A stretch of DNA of 64,000 nucleotides from Roseicella aerolata (GTDB lineage: Bacteria; Pseudomonadota; Alphaproteobacteria; Acetobacterales; Acetobacteraceae): contig NZ_JAJAQI010000002.1 in the NCBI RefSeq assembly GCF_020523605.1, positions 62,001-126,000 of the forward strand. Direction: 5' to 3'. Of this stretch, positions 36,555-45,865 are shown piece by piece. A program made the translations under genes and the position numbers. Under the pieces are notes generated by a model. That model saw nothing but the letters and a program-made list of their open reading frames with translations. It was not told the origin of the DNA and searched no databases. Numbering within the stretch: the first letter of the stretch is position 1; every line of letters begins with the position of its first letter.

Positions 36555-37013
36555 TCAGCCCGCGGGAACGTCCGGCCGGCCCGTGACCACCATCATGGTG
36601 GCCAGCATGGTGGCGGCCATTTCCTCCGCGCCGTCCCGCAGGCAGACCACATCCGCACGCACCGCCATCAGCGTCCGCCCGGGCTTGATCACCTCCGCCC
36701 GCGCCAGCGCCGCCTCCCCCCGCGCCGGGCGCAGCAGGTTCATCTTGAACTCCACCGTCAGCACCGCGGCCCCGGCCGGCATCAGGCTGAAGGCGGCGTA
36801 GCCTGCCGCGGTATCCGCCAGCGTCGTCAGCGCCCCGGCATGGAAGAAGCCGTGCTGCTGGGCGAGTTCCGGCCGGAAGGGCAGCCGCAGCGTGACGCGC
36901 CCGGGCGCCAGGCTCTCCACCGCGCCGCCCATGAAATGCAGGAAAGCCTGGCGGCCGAAGCTCTCGGCGCAGCGCGCGGCATAATCCGGGTCAGGGGCGG
37001 TGAAGGCGGCCAT
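36555..37013 (-). CDS. PaaI-type hotdog-fold thioesterase
   Basis: 152 residues with the hotdog fold. The active-site region QQHGFFHAGALTTLADTAAGYAAF contains the conserved HxG and D of the PaaI/YbgC-like group. It then has VEFKMNLLRPARG, typical of the family. It would hydrolyse acyl-CoA esters, perhaps phenylacetyl-CoA-like ones. The start at 37013 follows GGAGAC. It converges on the CoA-transferase operon and is divergent from the second liv importer, consistent with CoA-ester turnover. Confidence 0.9.
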   Translation of the reverse strand: MAAFTAPDPDYAARCAESFGRQAFLHFMGGAVESLAPGRVTLRLPFRPELAQQHGFFHAGALTTLADTAAGYAAFSLMPAGAAVLTVEFKMNLLRPARGEAALARAEVIKPGRTLMAVRADVVCLRDGAEEMAATMLATMMVVTGRPDVPAG

Positions 37014-37265
37014 CGGGGTCTCCCAGCAACGCCCCACCCATGCCGCCAGCCGCCCTCCCCGTCCAGCATACCGGCTTGCGCCCGGCGCGCCGCCTCGGTC
37101 TAATGCGCGCAGTCCAGGAACGAAAAGGCCGCCGGAGACCCGAAACGGGCCCAGGCCCGGCCACAGGGAGGTTGCATGCAATGCCGCTGCGGGCCGCAGG
37201 CGTGGCCCCATACCCTTTCCGTCCCCGCGCCCCGGCGCGGCGGCGGGCACTGATCGGGCCGCCGC

Positions 37266-38048
37266 ATGGCCCTGCTTGAGGTCGATGACATCGTCATCCG
37301 CTTCGGCGGCGTCACCGCCGTCGCCGGCGTCTCCTTCGAGGTCGCCGAGCACCAGATCTGCGGCCTGATCGGCCCGAACGGCGCCGGAAAGACCACCACC
37401 TTCAACTGCATCAGCGGCATCTACCGCCCGAATTCCGGCCGCGTCCTGTTCCAGGGCCGGGACATCACCGGGGAGCCGCGGCACCGCATGACGGGCCTCG
37501 GCATTGGCCGGACCTTCCAGAACCTGGCGCTGTTCCGCAGCATGACGGTGCGGGACAATGTCCTTGCCGGCGCGCATGCCTCTGGCCGCAGCGGCTTCAT
37601 TGCCAGCGCCCTCAACCTGCCGCTGGTGCGGCGAGAGGCGCAGGAGGCCGAAGCGCGGGCGCGCGAGTTGCTGGCGCTGCTGAACCTCGAGCGGGTGGCG
37701 GAGCTGCCGGTCGCCGCCCTGCCCTTCGGATGGCAGAAGCGCGTCGAGATGGCGCGCGCCCTGATCAGCCGCCCGAAGCTGCTGCTGCTGGATGAGCCGG
37801 CCGGCGGCCTGAACCATGGCGAGGTAGACGAGCTGGCCGAGCTGCTGGTCGATATCCGCCGGAATTTCGACCTCTCGATCCTGCTGGTCGAGCATCACAT
37901 GAGCCTCGTCATGCGCGTGTCCGACAAGGTCGCGGTGCTGGATTTCGGCAAGAAGATCGCCGACGGCACGCCGGATGAGGTGCGCAACGACCCGGAGGTC
38001 ATCAAGGCCTATCTCGGCGCTGGGGACGAGCATGCGCAGGCTGCTTGA
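37266..38048 (+). CDS. livG: LivG-like ABC transporter ATPase (second importer)
   Basis: 260 residues. Walker A GPNGAGKTTTFNCISGIYRP, IGRTFQNLALFRSMTVRDN, signature LPFGWQKRVEMARAL and Walker B LLLLDEPAGGLNHGE are present. It opens the second liv-type cluster, in gene order livG-livF-livH-livM, distinct from the first (livH-M-G-F). Its last 17 bases overlap livF. The start is MALLEVDDIVIRFG. Confidence 0.94.
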   Translation: MALLEVDDIVIRFGGVTAVAGVSFEVAEHQICGLIGPNGAGKTTTFNCISGIYRPNSGRVLFQGRDITGEPRHRMTGLGIGRTFQNLALFRSMTVRDNVLAGAHASGRSGFIASALNLPLVRREAQEAEARARELLALLNLERVAELPVAALPFGWQKRVEMARALISRPKLLLLDEPAGGLNHGEVDELAELLVDIRRNFDLSILLVEHHMSLVMRVSDKVAVLDFGKKIADGTPDEVRNDPEVIKAYLGAGDEHAQAA

Positions 38049-38742
38049 GGTCAAGGGCCTGAAGGCCGGCTACGGGCCGACGCATGTGCTGCACGGCCTT
38101 GACTTCATGGTGGAGGAAGGCGGCGTCACCGCCCTCCTCGGCGCCAATGGCGCGGGCAAGACCACCACGCTGCGCGCCGTCTGCGGCATGGTGCGGACCG
38201 AGGGCGAGATCCGCTTCCAGGACGAGCAGCTGAACGGCCGCGCGACCGAGGACATCGCCCGTCGGGGGATCGCCCATGTGCCCGATGGCCGCGGCACCTT
38301 CATGGAGCTGACGGTCGAGGAGAATTTCCGCCTCGGCGCCTATATCCGCAACGACAAGCAGGTGCAGTCCGACTTCGACCGGATGTGCGACTGGTTCCCG
38401 CGCCTGAAGCAGCGCTGGAAGCAGCAGGCGGGCACCCTCTCGGGCGGCGAGCAGCAGATGCTGGCCGTCGCCCGCGCGCTGCTGCTACGGCCGAAACTGC
38501 TGCTGCTCGACGAGCCGAGCTTCGGCCTGGCGCCGCTGATTGTGCAGGAGATCTTCGGGATCATGCGCCGCATCCGCGATGAGAGCGGCGTCGGCATCCT
38601 GCTGGTGGAGCAGAACGCCAACCTGGCGCTGGAACTCGCCGACCTTGCCTATCTGCTCGAGACCGGGCGCATCGTCATGTCGGGCCGCGCGGCGGAGATC
38701 CGGCAGGATGAGGCCATCCGGCGCTCCTATCTGGGATACTGA
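38032..38742 (+). CDS. livF: LivF-like ABC transporter ATPase (second importer)
   Basis: 236 residues. Walker A GANGAGKTTTLRAVCG, HVPDGRGTFMELTVEEN, signature LSGGEQQMLAVARAL and Walker B LLLLDEPSFGLAPLI are all intact. It starts at 38032 inside the end of livG, so translation is coupled. Homologous to 26512-27243 but clearly divergent. Confidence 0.95.
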   Translation: MRRLLEVKGLKAGYGPTHVLHGLDFMVEEGGVTALLGANGAGKTTTLRAVCGMVRTEGEIRFQDEQLNGRATEDIARRGIAHVPDGRGTFMELTVEENFRLGAYIRNDKQVQSDFDRMCDWFPRLKQRWKQQAGTLSGGEQQMLAVARALLLRPKLLLLDEPSFGLAPLIVQEIFGIMRRIRDESGVGILLVEQNANLALELADLAYLLETGRIVMSGRAAEIRQDEAIRRSYLGY

Positions 38743-38811
38743 GCCGTCCGATGGCTGGAGCATCGAAGATGCGGAAGTCCGAATCGGGCGGCCCATAGGG
38801 AGTTTGACCTC

Positions 38812-39684
38812 ATGGACGGGTTTGCGCACCAGATCATCGCCGGCATCGCCACGGGCGGCATCTATGCCTCCGTCGCGCTCGCCATCGTCATGATCTACCA
38901 GGCAACGCACCATGTGAACTTCGCCCAGGGGGAAATGGCGACGCTCTCGACCTTCATCGCCTGGAGCATGGTGAATGCCGGCATGCCCTACTGGGTGGCC
39001 TTCTTCGGCACCATCCTCGTCTCCTTCATCATCGGCGTGCTGGTGGAGCGGCTGCTGATGCGGCCGGTGGCGAATGCCCCGGTGCTGACGCATGTCGGCG
39101 TCTTCATCGGGCTGCTGCTGATCGTCGGCAACATGACGGGCTGGATCTTCGGCTACACCACCAAGGTCTTCCCCACGCCCTTCACCAGCGACCAGCCGCT
39201 CTTCGGCGGCCTCGTCTCGGCGCATGAACTCGGCTCCACCGCGGTGACGCTGACCGTGCTGATCCTGGTCTGGGCCTTCTTCCGCTTCACCAAGCTCGGC
39301 CTTGCCATGCGGGCGGCGGCCTACAACCCGCGCTCCTCGCGGCTGGTCGGCATCCGGGTCGGCTGGATGCTGGCGCTCGGCTGGGGGCTGGCGGCGGCGA
39401 TCGGCGCGGTGGCGGGCATGATGGTGGCGCCGGTGGTGTTCCTCGACCCCACCATGATGCTCGGTATCCTTCTCTATGCCTTCGCCGGGGCGCTGCTCGG
39501 CGGCATCGACAACCCGATGGGCGCAGTGCTCGGCGGCTTCGCCGTCGGCGTGCTGGAGAACCTGGCGGGCGCCTATGTGGTCGGCACGGAGCTCAAGCTG
39601 ACGGTCGCGCTTGCCATCATCATCGGCGTGCTGGTCGTGCGCCCCTCCGGCCTCTTCGGCCGCGTCGTCTTCAGCCGGGTGTGA
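38812..39684 (+). CDS. livH: LivH-like ABC transporter permease (second importer)
   Basis: 290 residues, about eight membrane helices. The motif ATHHVNFAQGEMATLSTFIA replaces the usual MINFAHGD and is a variant of it. The C-terminal AGALLGGIDNPMGAVLGGF is typical. Start ATG at 38812 with TAGGGAG upstream. It lies 69 bases after livF. Confidence 0.93.
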   Translation: MDGFAHQIIAGIATGGIYASVALAIVMIYQATHHVNFAQGEMATLSTFIAWSMVNAGMPYWVAFFGTILVSFIIGVLVERLLMRPVANAPVLTHVGVFIGLLLIVGNMTGWIFGYTTKVFPTPFTSDQPLFGGLVSAHELGSTAVTLTVLILVWAFFRFTKLGLAMRAAAYNPRSSRLVGIRVGWMLALGWGLAAAIGAVAGMMVAPVVFLDPTMMLGILLYAFAGALLGGIDNPMGAVLGGFAVGVLENLAGAYVVGTELKLTVALAIIIGVLVVRPSGLFGRVVFSRV

Positions 39685-39692
39685 GGGAAGCC

Positions 39693-40709
39693 ATGAGCGC
39701 CACCAAGGGCCTGCCGGCCGACGCCGCCATCGGGGGCCTGGCTGCCCCGGCCGCAACACCCGCCTGGCAGCGGGTGCTGCTCGTCCTGCTCGGCCTCGGC
39801 GCCGCCATCGCGCCGCTCTTCGTGCTGGAGAGCTTCCAGCTTTTTCAGCTCACCATGGCGGTGATCATGGCGCTGGCCGTGCTCGGCCTGAACATCGTAA
39901 CCGGCTACAATGGCCAGATCAGCCTGGGGCATGGCGCCTTCTTCGCGGTCGGCGCCTATTGCACCGCCATCCTGATGTCGCATTGGGACTGGTCCTTCTG
40001 GGCGACGCTGCCCGTCTCGGCCGTGGTCTGCACCGCCCTCGGCTGGGGGGTGGGCTTTCCGGCGCTGCGGCTCGGCGGGCTCTACCTGGCGCTCACCACC
40101 TTCTCCCTCGCCGTCGCCGTGCCGCAGATCCTGAAGCACAAGGCGATCGAGGACTGGACCGGCGGCGTGCAGGGCCTGTTCCTCGTGAAGCCGGACGCCC
40201 CCGCCGGCATCCCGCTGACGGCCGACCAGTGGATGTATGTGGTCACGGTCATCGTCGCGGGGGTCTGCTTCTTCCTGGTCTGGAACCTCATCCGCAGCCG
40301 CATTGGCCGCGCCCTGATGGCGACGCGCGATCACCCGACCGCGGCGGAGGCGATGGGGATGGACATCGCCGACCTGAAGACCAAGGCCTTCGCGGTCAGC
40401 GCCCTCATCACCGGGATCGCCGGCTCGCTCTCCGCCGTCGCGATCGAATTCGTGGCGCCGGACAGCTTCACCTTCGGCGTGTCCATCACCCTCTTTGTCG
40501 GCATGGTGGTGGGCGGCGTCGCCTCCATCCTCGGCTCGCTCTTCGGCGGACTCTTCGTGCTCTTCGTGCCGAACATCGCGGAGGCGATCAGCAAGGCGGC
40601 GCCCGGCGTGATCTACGGCGTCATCCTCATCGCCTTCCTCTTCCTGCTGCCGGACGGCTTCGCGGGGCTGCTGCGGCGGATCGCCGCCCGGCTGCGCGGG
40701 CGCGGTTGA
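39693..40709 (+). CDS. livM: LivM-like ABC transporter permease (second importer)
   Basis: 338 residues. Core features are NIVTGYNGQISLGHGAFFAV, GALYLA-type LGGLYLALTTFSLAVAVPQI, and ALMATRDHPTAAEAMGMD, where the coupling helix contacts the ATPases. A GTG at 39681 overlaps the livH stop and could also start the protein; the ATG at 39693 with GGGAAG upstream is chosen. The genes of the binding proteins follow after 26 bases. Confidence 0.93.
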   Translation: MSATKGLPADAAIGGLAAPAATPAWQRVLLVLLGLGAAIAPLFVLESFQLFQLTMAVIMALAVLGLNIVTGYNGQISLGHGAFFAVGAYCTAILMSHWDWSFWATLPVSAVVCTALGWGVGFPALRLGGLYLALTTFSLAVAVPQILKHKAIEDWTGGVQGLFLVKPDAPAGIPLTADQWMYVVTVIVAGVCFFLVWNLIRSRIGRALMATRDHPTAAEAMGMDIADLKTKAFAVSALITGIAGSLSAVAIEFVAPDSFTFGVSITLFVGMVVGGVASILGSLFGGLFVLFVPNIAEAISKAAPGVIYGVILIAFLFLLPDGFAGLLRRIAARLRGRG

Positions 40710-40735
40710 ACCAAGAAAAGACCGGGAGACCTTCC

Positions 40736-41947
40736 ATGACCACCACGCGTCGCACATTGCTCGCCGGGGCCGGGCTTGGCGCCGCCGGCCTCGCCCTGCC
40801 GAACCTGGCGCGGGCGCAGGAAGCGCCGGGCGTGACCGCCACCGAGATCCGGATCGGCAGCACCAATGCGCTGTCCGGCCCCGTCTCGGCCTATTCGGTC
40901 ATCTCGCGCTGCCTGGAGGCGATGTTCAGGCGGCTGAACGACCAGGGCGGCGTGGGTGGCCGACGGGTGAATTTCACCGTCTATGACGATGCCTACCAGC
41001 CGCCCCGCACGCTGGAGCAGACGCGCCGCCTGGTGGAGCAGGACCGCGTCGCCTTCCTGTTCAACCAGCTCGGCACACCGACCAACAATGCCATCCACCG
41101 CTACGTCAACCAGCGGAAGATCCCTCATCTCTTCCTGGCCACCGGCGCGGACAAATGGGCGCAGCCGAAGGAGTTCCCCTGGACCATCGGCTGGCAGCCC
41201 AGCTACCGGACCGAGGCACAGATCTACGCCAAATACATCCTGGAGCAGCGCCCGAACGGCCGCATCGCCCTGCTCTACCAGAACGACGATTTCGGCAAGG
41301 ACTACCTGCACGGCCTGAAGGATGTGCTGGGCGCGCGCTTCGACCAGATGGTCCGCACCGCGACCTATGAGGCGACCGACCCGACGGTGGACAGCCAGAT
41401 CGTCCAGCTCCAGGGCGCCGATGTCCTGGTCTGTGCGACGGTGCCGCGCTTCGCGGCGCAGGCGATCCGCCGCGTCTTCGATATCGGCTGGCGGCCAATG
41501 ATGTTCATGACCAACGTCTCGGTCTCGGTCGGCGCCGTCATGCAGCCGGCAGGCATGGAGAAGGGCGTCGGCCTCATCACCTCGGACTACCGCAAGGATC
41601 ACACCGACCAGGCCTGGGCGAATGATGCCGGAATGGGCGAGTGGCGGGAGTTCATGCGCCGCTACCTGCCGGAGGCCGACCTGGCCGACAACAACTACAC
41701 CTATGCCTATGGCGTCGGCACCACCCTGATCCAGGTGCTGCGGCAGTGCGGGAACGACTTCTCGCGTGAGAATGTCATGCGGCAGGCGACCAATATCGCG
41801 CCGATGGACATTCCCACGCTGCTGCCCGGCATCAAGGTCCAGACCCAGCCGACGAACTACAACGTCATCCGGCAGATGCAGCTGCAGCGCTGGGACGGGC
41901 GCAGCTGGGTCCGCTTCGGCAATGTGATCGAGGGCGCGAACGTGTAG
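40736..41947 (+). CDS. ABC transporter substrate-binding protein 1 of 3
   Basis: 403 residues of the Peripla_BP_6 family with a Tat-like signal (MTTTRRTLLAGAGLGAAGL) cleaved near RAQEAPG. Conserved pieces shared with the next two genes include APGVTATEIRIG, FPWTIGWQPSYRTEAQIYAK, and LLYQNDDFGKDY. The cysteine of LRQCGNDFSRENVM is conserved in all three. It is the first binding protein of the second importer, directly after livM. Confidence 0.93.
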   Translation: MTTTRRTLLAGAGLGAAGLALPNLARAQEAPGVTATEIRIGSTNALSGPVSAYSVISRCLEAMFRRLNDQGGVGGRRVNFTVYDDAYQPPRTLEQTRRLVEQDRVAFLFNQLGTPTNNAIHRYVNQRKIPHLFLATGADKWAQPKEFPWTIGWQPSYRTEAQIYAKYILEQRPNGRIALLYQNDDFGKDYLHGLKDVLGARFDQMVRTATYEATDPTVDSQIVQLQGADVLVCATVPRFAAQAIRRVFDIGWRPMMFMTNVSVSVGAVMQPAGMEKGVGLITSDYRKDHTDQAWANDAGMGEWREFMRRYLPEADLADNNYTYAYGVGTTLIQVLRQCGNDFSRENVMRQATNIAPMDIPTLLPGIKVQTQPTNYNVIRQMQLQRWDGRSWVRFGNVIEGANV

Positions 41948-41982
41948 CTCCACCCGCGCCCCCGACGGGAGGAAGGGGGAAG

Positions 41983-43188
41983 ATGATGCTTCGCAGAAGG
42001 CAGGTCCTGACGGCGGCCGGCGTCCTGGCGGCGCCGGCCCTGGCCCGGGCGCAGGAGGCGCCCGGCGTCACCGCGACCGAGATCCGGATCGGCAGCACCA
42101 ACTCCCTCTCGGGGCCGCTCTCCTCCTATTCGGTCATCTCGCGCTGCACCGCGGCGATGTTCAGGCGGGCGAATGACGAGGGCGGTATCGCCGGGCGCAA
42201 GATCACCTTCATCGTCTATGACGATGGCTTCCAGCCGCCGAAGACGCTGGAGCAGGCGCGCCGGCTGATCGAGCAGGACCGGGTCGCCTTCCTGTTCAAC
42301 ACGCTCGGCACCGCCACCAACAGCGCCCTCCAGCGCTATGTCAACCAGCGCAAGGTGCCGCACCTGTTCCTGGCGACCGGCGCCGACAAATGGGCCGACC
42401 CGCAGAACTATCCCTGGACCATCGGCTGGCAGCCCAGCTACCGGGTCGAGGCGCAGATCTACGCCAAGCACATCCTGGAGCAGAAGCCCGAGGCGAAGAT
42501 CGCCCTGCTCTACCAGAACGACGATTTCGGCAAGGACTTCATTCATGGCCTGAAGGATGTGCTGGGCCCGCGCCATGATGCGCAGGTCCGGGGCGCGAGC
42601 TATGAGGCGACCGACCCGACCATCGACAGCCAGGTGGTCAGCCTGCAGCAATCCGGCGCCGAGGTGCTGGTCATGGCGACCGCGCCGAAATTCGCCGCCA
42701 TGGCGATCCGCAAGGTTCATGACATCGGCTGGCGGCCGCTGAGCTTCGTCGCCAACATCGCCTCCTCGGCCGGCGCGGTGATGAACACGGCGGGCGCGGA
42801 GAAGGGCATCGGCGTCGTCACCTCCGACTTCCGCAAGGACCACACCGATCCCGCCTGGGCCGATGATCCCGGCATGAACGAATGGCGGGCCTTCATGCGG
42901 CAATACGTGCCGGACGGGGACCTGGCCGACAACAACTATACCCTGGCCTATGGCTTCGGCCGGACCATGCTGCAGACGCTGATGCAGTGCGGCAACGACT
43001 TCAGCCGCGAGAATGTCATGCGCCAGGCGACCAACCTGGCGCCCTTCGAAGTGCCGACGCTGCTGCCCGGCATCAAGGTCAGCACCACACCGCAGATCTA
43101 CCGCCCGGTGCGCCAGATGCAGCTGCAGCGCTGGGACGGGCGAAGCTGGATCCGCTTCGGCCGGGTGATCGAGGGCGCGAATGTCTGA
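41983..43188 (+). CDS. ABC transporter substrate-binding protein 2 of 3
   Basis: 401 residues, a close paralogue of its neighbours (YPWTIGWQPSYRVEAQIYAK, LLYQNDDFGKDFIHGLKDVL). It has a twin-arginine-like start (MMLRRRQVLTAAGVLA) and ends with RFGRVIEGANV, the same tail as the others. Strong ribosome site GGGAGGAAGGGGGAAG upstream. The duplication gives three possible receptors to one permease, so ligand range is likely the point of variation. Confidence 0.93.
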   Translation: MMLRRRQVLTAAGVLAAPALARAQEAPGVTATEIRIGSTNSLSGPLSSYSVISRCTAAMFRRANDEGGIAGRKITFIVYDDGFQPPKTLEQARRLIEQDRVAFLFNTLGTATNSALQRYVNQRKVPHLFLATGADKWADPQNYPWTIGWQPSYRVEAQIYAKHILEQKPEAKIALLYQNDDFGKDFIHGLKDVLGPRHDAQVRGASYEATDPTIDSQVVSLQQSGAEVLVMATAPKFAAMAIRKVHDIGWRPLSFVANIASSAGAVMNTAGAEKGIGVVTSDFRKDHTDPAWADDPGMNEWRAFMRQYVPDGDLADNNYTLAYGFGRTMLQTLMQCGNDFSRENVMRQATNLAPFEVPTLLPGIKVSTTPQIYRPVRQMQLQRWDGRSWIRFGRVIEGANV

Positions 43189-43309
43189 CGCAAGCGGGTA
43201 GAGGCCACGTCCGCAGGCCTGCCGACTGCATGGCGGCAGCATCGGCAGACCGAGAGGGAGTTCGCCGGCGCCTGCCTTGCCGGCCGCGACGACAGGGAGG
43301 ACAAGAATC

Positions 43310-44518
43310 ATGCTGAACCGCAGGCAACTCCTCGCCGCCTCGGCGGCCAGCCTCGCCGTCCCGGCGATCGCCCGGGCGCAGGACACGCCCGGCGTCACCG
43401 CGACGGAGATCCGCATCGGCAACACCATGCCCTATAGCGGCCCGGCCAGCGCCTATGGTGTCATCGGCCGCTCGCACGAGGCCTTCTTCAGGATGGTGAA
43501 CGAGCAGGGCGGCATCGCGGGCCGCAAGATCAACTTCATCACCTATGACGACGGCTACAGCCCGCCGAAGACCGTCGAGCAGACGCGCCGCCTGATCGAG
43601 CAGGACCGCGTCGCCTTCCTCTTCAACACGCTCGGCACACCGACCAACAGCGCCATCGTGCGCTATGTGAACCAGCGCAAGGTGCCGCACATCTTCCTCT
43701 CCACCGGTGCGGACAAGTGGGGGCACTACCAGGAGACGCCCTGGACCATCGGCTGGCAGCCGAGCTACCGGACCGAGGCGCAGATCTACATGAAGCACCT
43801 GCTGGAGCAGCGGCCGAACGCCAAGATCGGCCTGCTCTTCCAGAACGACGATTTCGGCAAGGACTATGTCATCGGCGTGCGCGACGTCCTCGGCGCCCGA
43901 TACGACCAGATGGTCCGTGCCGTCAGCCATGAGGTGACCGACCCGACGGTGGACAGCCAGGTGGTGTCGCTGCAGAACGCAGGCTGCGACGTGATGGTGA
44001 CGGCGACCACACCGAAATTTGCCGCCCAGACCATCCGCCGCGTGCATGATGTCGGCTGGCGGCCCGCCTTCCATTACCTGACCAATGTCTCGATCTCCGT
44101 CGGCACGGTGATGGAACCGGCAGGGCCGGAGAAGGGCGTGGGCATCATCACCTCCGCCTATCTGAAGGACCCGACCGACCCGGCCTGGGACAACGATGCC
44201 GGCATGAATGAATGGCGGGACTTCATGCGCCGCTACATCCCGAATGGCGACATGAAGGACGGCAGCTATCCCTTCGCCTTCGGCATCGCCCAGACCCTGA
44301 TGCACACCCTGAAGCAGTGCGAGGGCAATTTCTCGCGCGAGAGCATCATGCGCCAGGTGGCCAGCCTGAAGGATTTCATCCCGGCGACGCTGATCCCGGG
44401 CATCAAGGTCAACACCTCGCCGACCAATTTCCACCCGATCCGGCAGATGCAGTTGCAGCGCTGGACCGGCAGCACCTGGCAGCGCTTCGGCAACGTCATC
44501 GAAGGGGCGAATGTCTGA
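43310..44518 (+). CDS. ABC transporter substrate-binding protein 3 of 3
   Basis: 402 residues, the third paralogue (MLNRRQLLAASAASLAVPAI signal, then DTPGVTATEIRIGNTMPYSG; TPWTIGWQPSYRTEAQIYMK; LLFQNDDFGKDY). It is more diverged from 1 and 2 than they are from each other, judged by the middle and C-terminal parts (LKDFIPATLIPG). It ends with VIEGANV and is followed by a strong terminator, so the operon stops here. Confidence 0.93.
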   Translation: MLNRRQLLAASAASLAVPAIARAQDTPGVTATEIRIGNTMPYSGPASAYGVIGRSHEAFFRMVNEQGGIAGRKINFITYDDGYSPPKTVEQTRRLIEQDRVAFLFNTLGTPTNSAIVRYVNQRKVPHIFLSTGADKWGHYQETPWTIGWQPSYRTEAQIYMKHLLEQRPNAKIGLLFQNDDFGKDYVIGVRDVLGARYDQMVRAVSHEVTDPTVDSQVVSLQNAGCDVMVTATTPKFAAQTIRRVHDVGWRPAFHYLTNVSISVGTVMEPAGPEKGVGIITSAYLKDPTDPAWDNDAGMNEWRDFMRRYIPNGDMKDGSYPFAFGIAQTLMHTLKQCEGNFSRESIMRQVASLKDFIPATLIPGIKVNTSPTNFHPIRQMQLQRWTGSTWQRFGNVIEGANV

Positions 44519-44523
44519 TCAGC

Positions 44524-44560
44524 CGGCCCGGCGCGGTCCCCGCGCGCCGGGCCGTTTTTT
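44524..44560 (+). terminator. Rho-independent terminator of the second liv operon
   Basis: CGGCCCGGCGCG (44524-44535) pairs with CGCGCCGGGCCG (44543-44554), followed by six Ts (44555-44560). It starts five bases after the last binding-protein gene. Confidence 0.93.
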
Positions 44561-44587
44561 CTGAGACAGGAATGGGCGTGATGAGGG

Positions 44588-44830
44588 TTGGGATGCGATC
44601 CGCGAGCCCCTCCCTCGCTCCTTCCCCGCCTTCTGGTCCTGGCCGGCACCCTGCTTCTCCCGGCGGTCCCGCCAGCCATGGCGCAGAGCACGCCGAAGAA
44701 GGCCACCGACGGCGTCCTCGCCATAGGGAGGGCTGCGAAGTGGATATCGAGTTCCGCTACGCGCAATTGCGGATCGAGAGCATCGCCGGCACGTCCTCCC
44801 GCGCCGTGCTCGGGCGTGGCGCAGCCGATC
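44588..44830 (+). pseudogene. Decayed secreted protein gene
   Basis: A TTG at 44588 opens a frame whose residues 11-34 form a good signal peptide (LLPRLLVLAGTLLLPAVPPA, then MA-QS). From about 44735 the GC-rich third-position pattern moves to another frame (EVDIEFRYAQLRIESIAGTS, then SRAVLGRG), ending about 44825. This is the pattern of a single frameshift in a small secreted protein. 44831-45093 shows no gene. No family is recognised. Confidence 0.35.
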
Positions 44831-45093
44831 ATCCCGGCCCCCTTGGAGCCGGCTGCGCCTGCCGGCAAGGTGGGAGATGTTCGGGCGGCCGGTCCGCACC
44901 GCCTTCGGACTGTGCCATGCCCGGTTCCTTGGCGATCCGGAGAAGGCGCCGGCTTCGGCTGGATGATCAGGCGGGGTGCGGGGCTGGCAGCGGATAGCGG
45001 CCGCCATGAGATCGGCGCGCCGGGGCATCACCTCAAGCGCGCCCGCATCATCGGCCGGGTGCCAGCGGCGTCTCCGCCGGCCCCGGCTTCTGA

Positions 45094-45861
45094 TCAGCGC
45101 GCGGTGTATCCCCCATCCACCTGCCAGCAGGACCCGGTGACGAAGCCCGCGCGGTCCGAGCACATCCAGACCACCGCCTCCGCGATCTCCTCCGCCCGGC
45201 CCATGCGCGCCATCGGCACTCGCGCCAGCACCTGCTCGCCGCGCCGGCGCATGGTGTCCTCGGTCATCGGCGTCTCGATATAGCCGGGGCAGACCGCATT
45301 GATCCGGATGTTCTCCGGCGCGTGGTCCACCGCCGCCGCCTTGGTCAGCCCGACCACGGCATGCTTGCTGGCGACATAGGCCGCCGCGCCGCCCGAGCCG
45401 ACCAGGCCGAGGATGGAGGCGGTGTTGACGATGGCGCCGCCGCCCTGCTTCCGCATCTGCGCCACCTCGTGCCGCAGGCAGCGCCAGACGCCGTGCAGGT
45501 TCACGTCGATCAGGCCGAGCCAGGACGCTTCCTCCAGGTCGCCAGCCAGCACGCCGCCGGAATTGAGCTGGAAGGGCGCGATGCCAGCATTGTTGAAGGC
45601 GCAATCGAGGCTGCCGAAGGCATCCACCGCGGCCGCCACCATGGCCGCCACCTGCGCATCTTCCGTCACGTCGCAGGCGATCGCGACGGCCTGGCCGCCC
45701 TGCGCCTCGATGGCGGCGACAGTGGATCGGGCGGCGTCCAGGTTGCGGTCGGCCGCCGCCACCCAGGCGCCCTCCCGCGCGAAGGCCAGCGCAGCCGCGC
45801 GGCCGATGCCGGAGGCGGCGCCGGTGATCAGCGCCGACTTGCCGTCGAGCAGACCCGCCAC
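45094..45861 (-). CDS. Short-chain dehydrogenase/reductase
   Basis: 255 residues of classical SDR. The cofactor motif is TGAASGIGRAAALAFAREGA, with NNAGIAP after beta 4. The catalytic serine is in VNTASILGLVG and the tyrosine-lysine pair in AAYVASKHAVV. The acidic residue after beta 2 (AADRNLD) suggests NAD. GTG start at 45861, four bases after the stop of the upstream hydrolase. It is the last gene of the operon 45094-48917 and probably oxidises an alcohol produced there. Confidence 0.93.
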   Translation of the reverse strand: MAGLLDGKSALITGAASGIGRAAALAFAREGAWVAAADRNLDAARSTVAAIEAQGGQAVAIACDVTEDAQVAAMVAAAVDAFGSLDCAFNNAGIAPFQLNSGGVLAGDLEEASWLGLIDVNLHGVWRCLRHEVAQMRKQGGGAIVNTASILGLVGSGGAAAYVASKHAVVGLTKAAAVDHAPENIRINAVCPGYIETPMTEDTMRRRGEQVLARVPMARMGRAEEIAEAVVWMCSDRAGFVTGSCWQVDGGYTAR

Positions 45862-45865
45862 CGGC

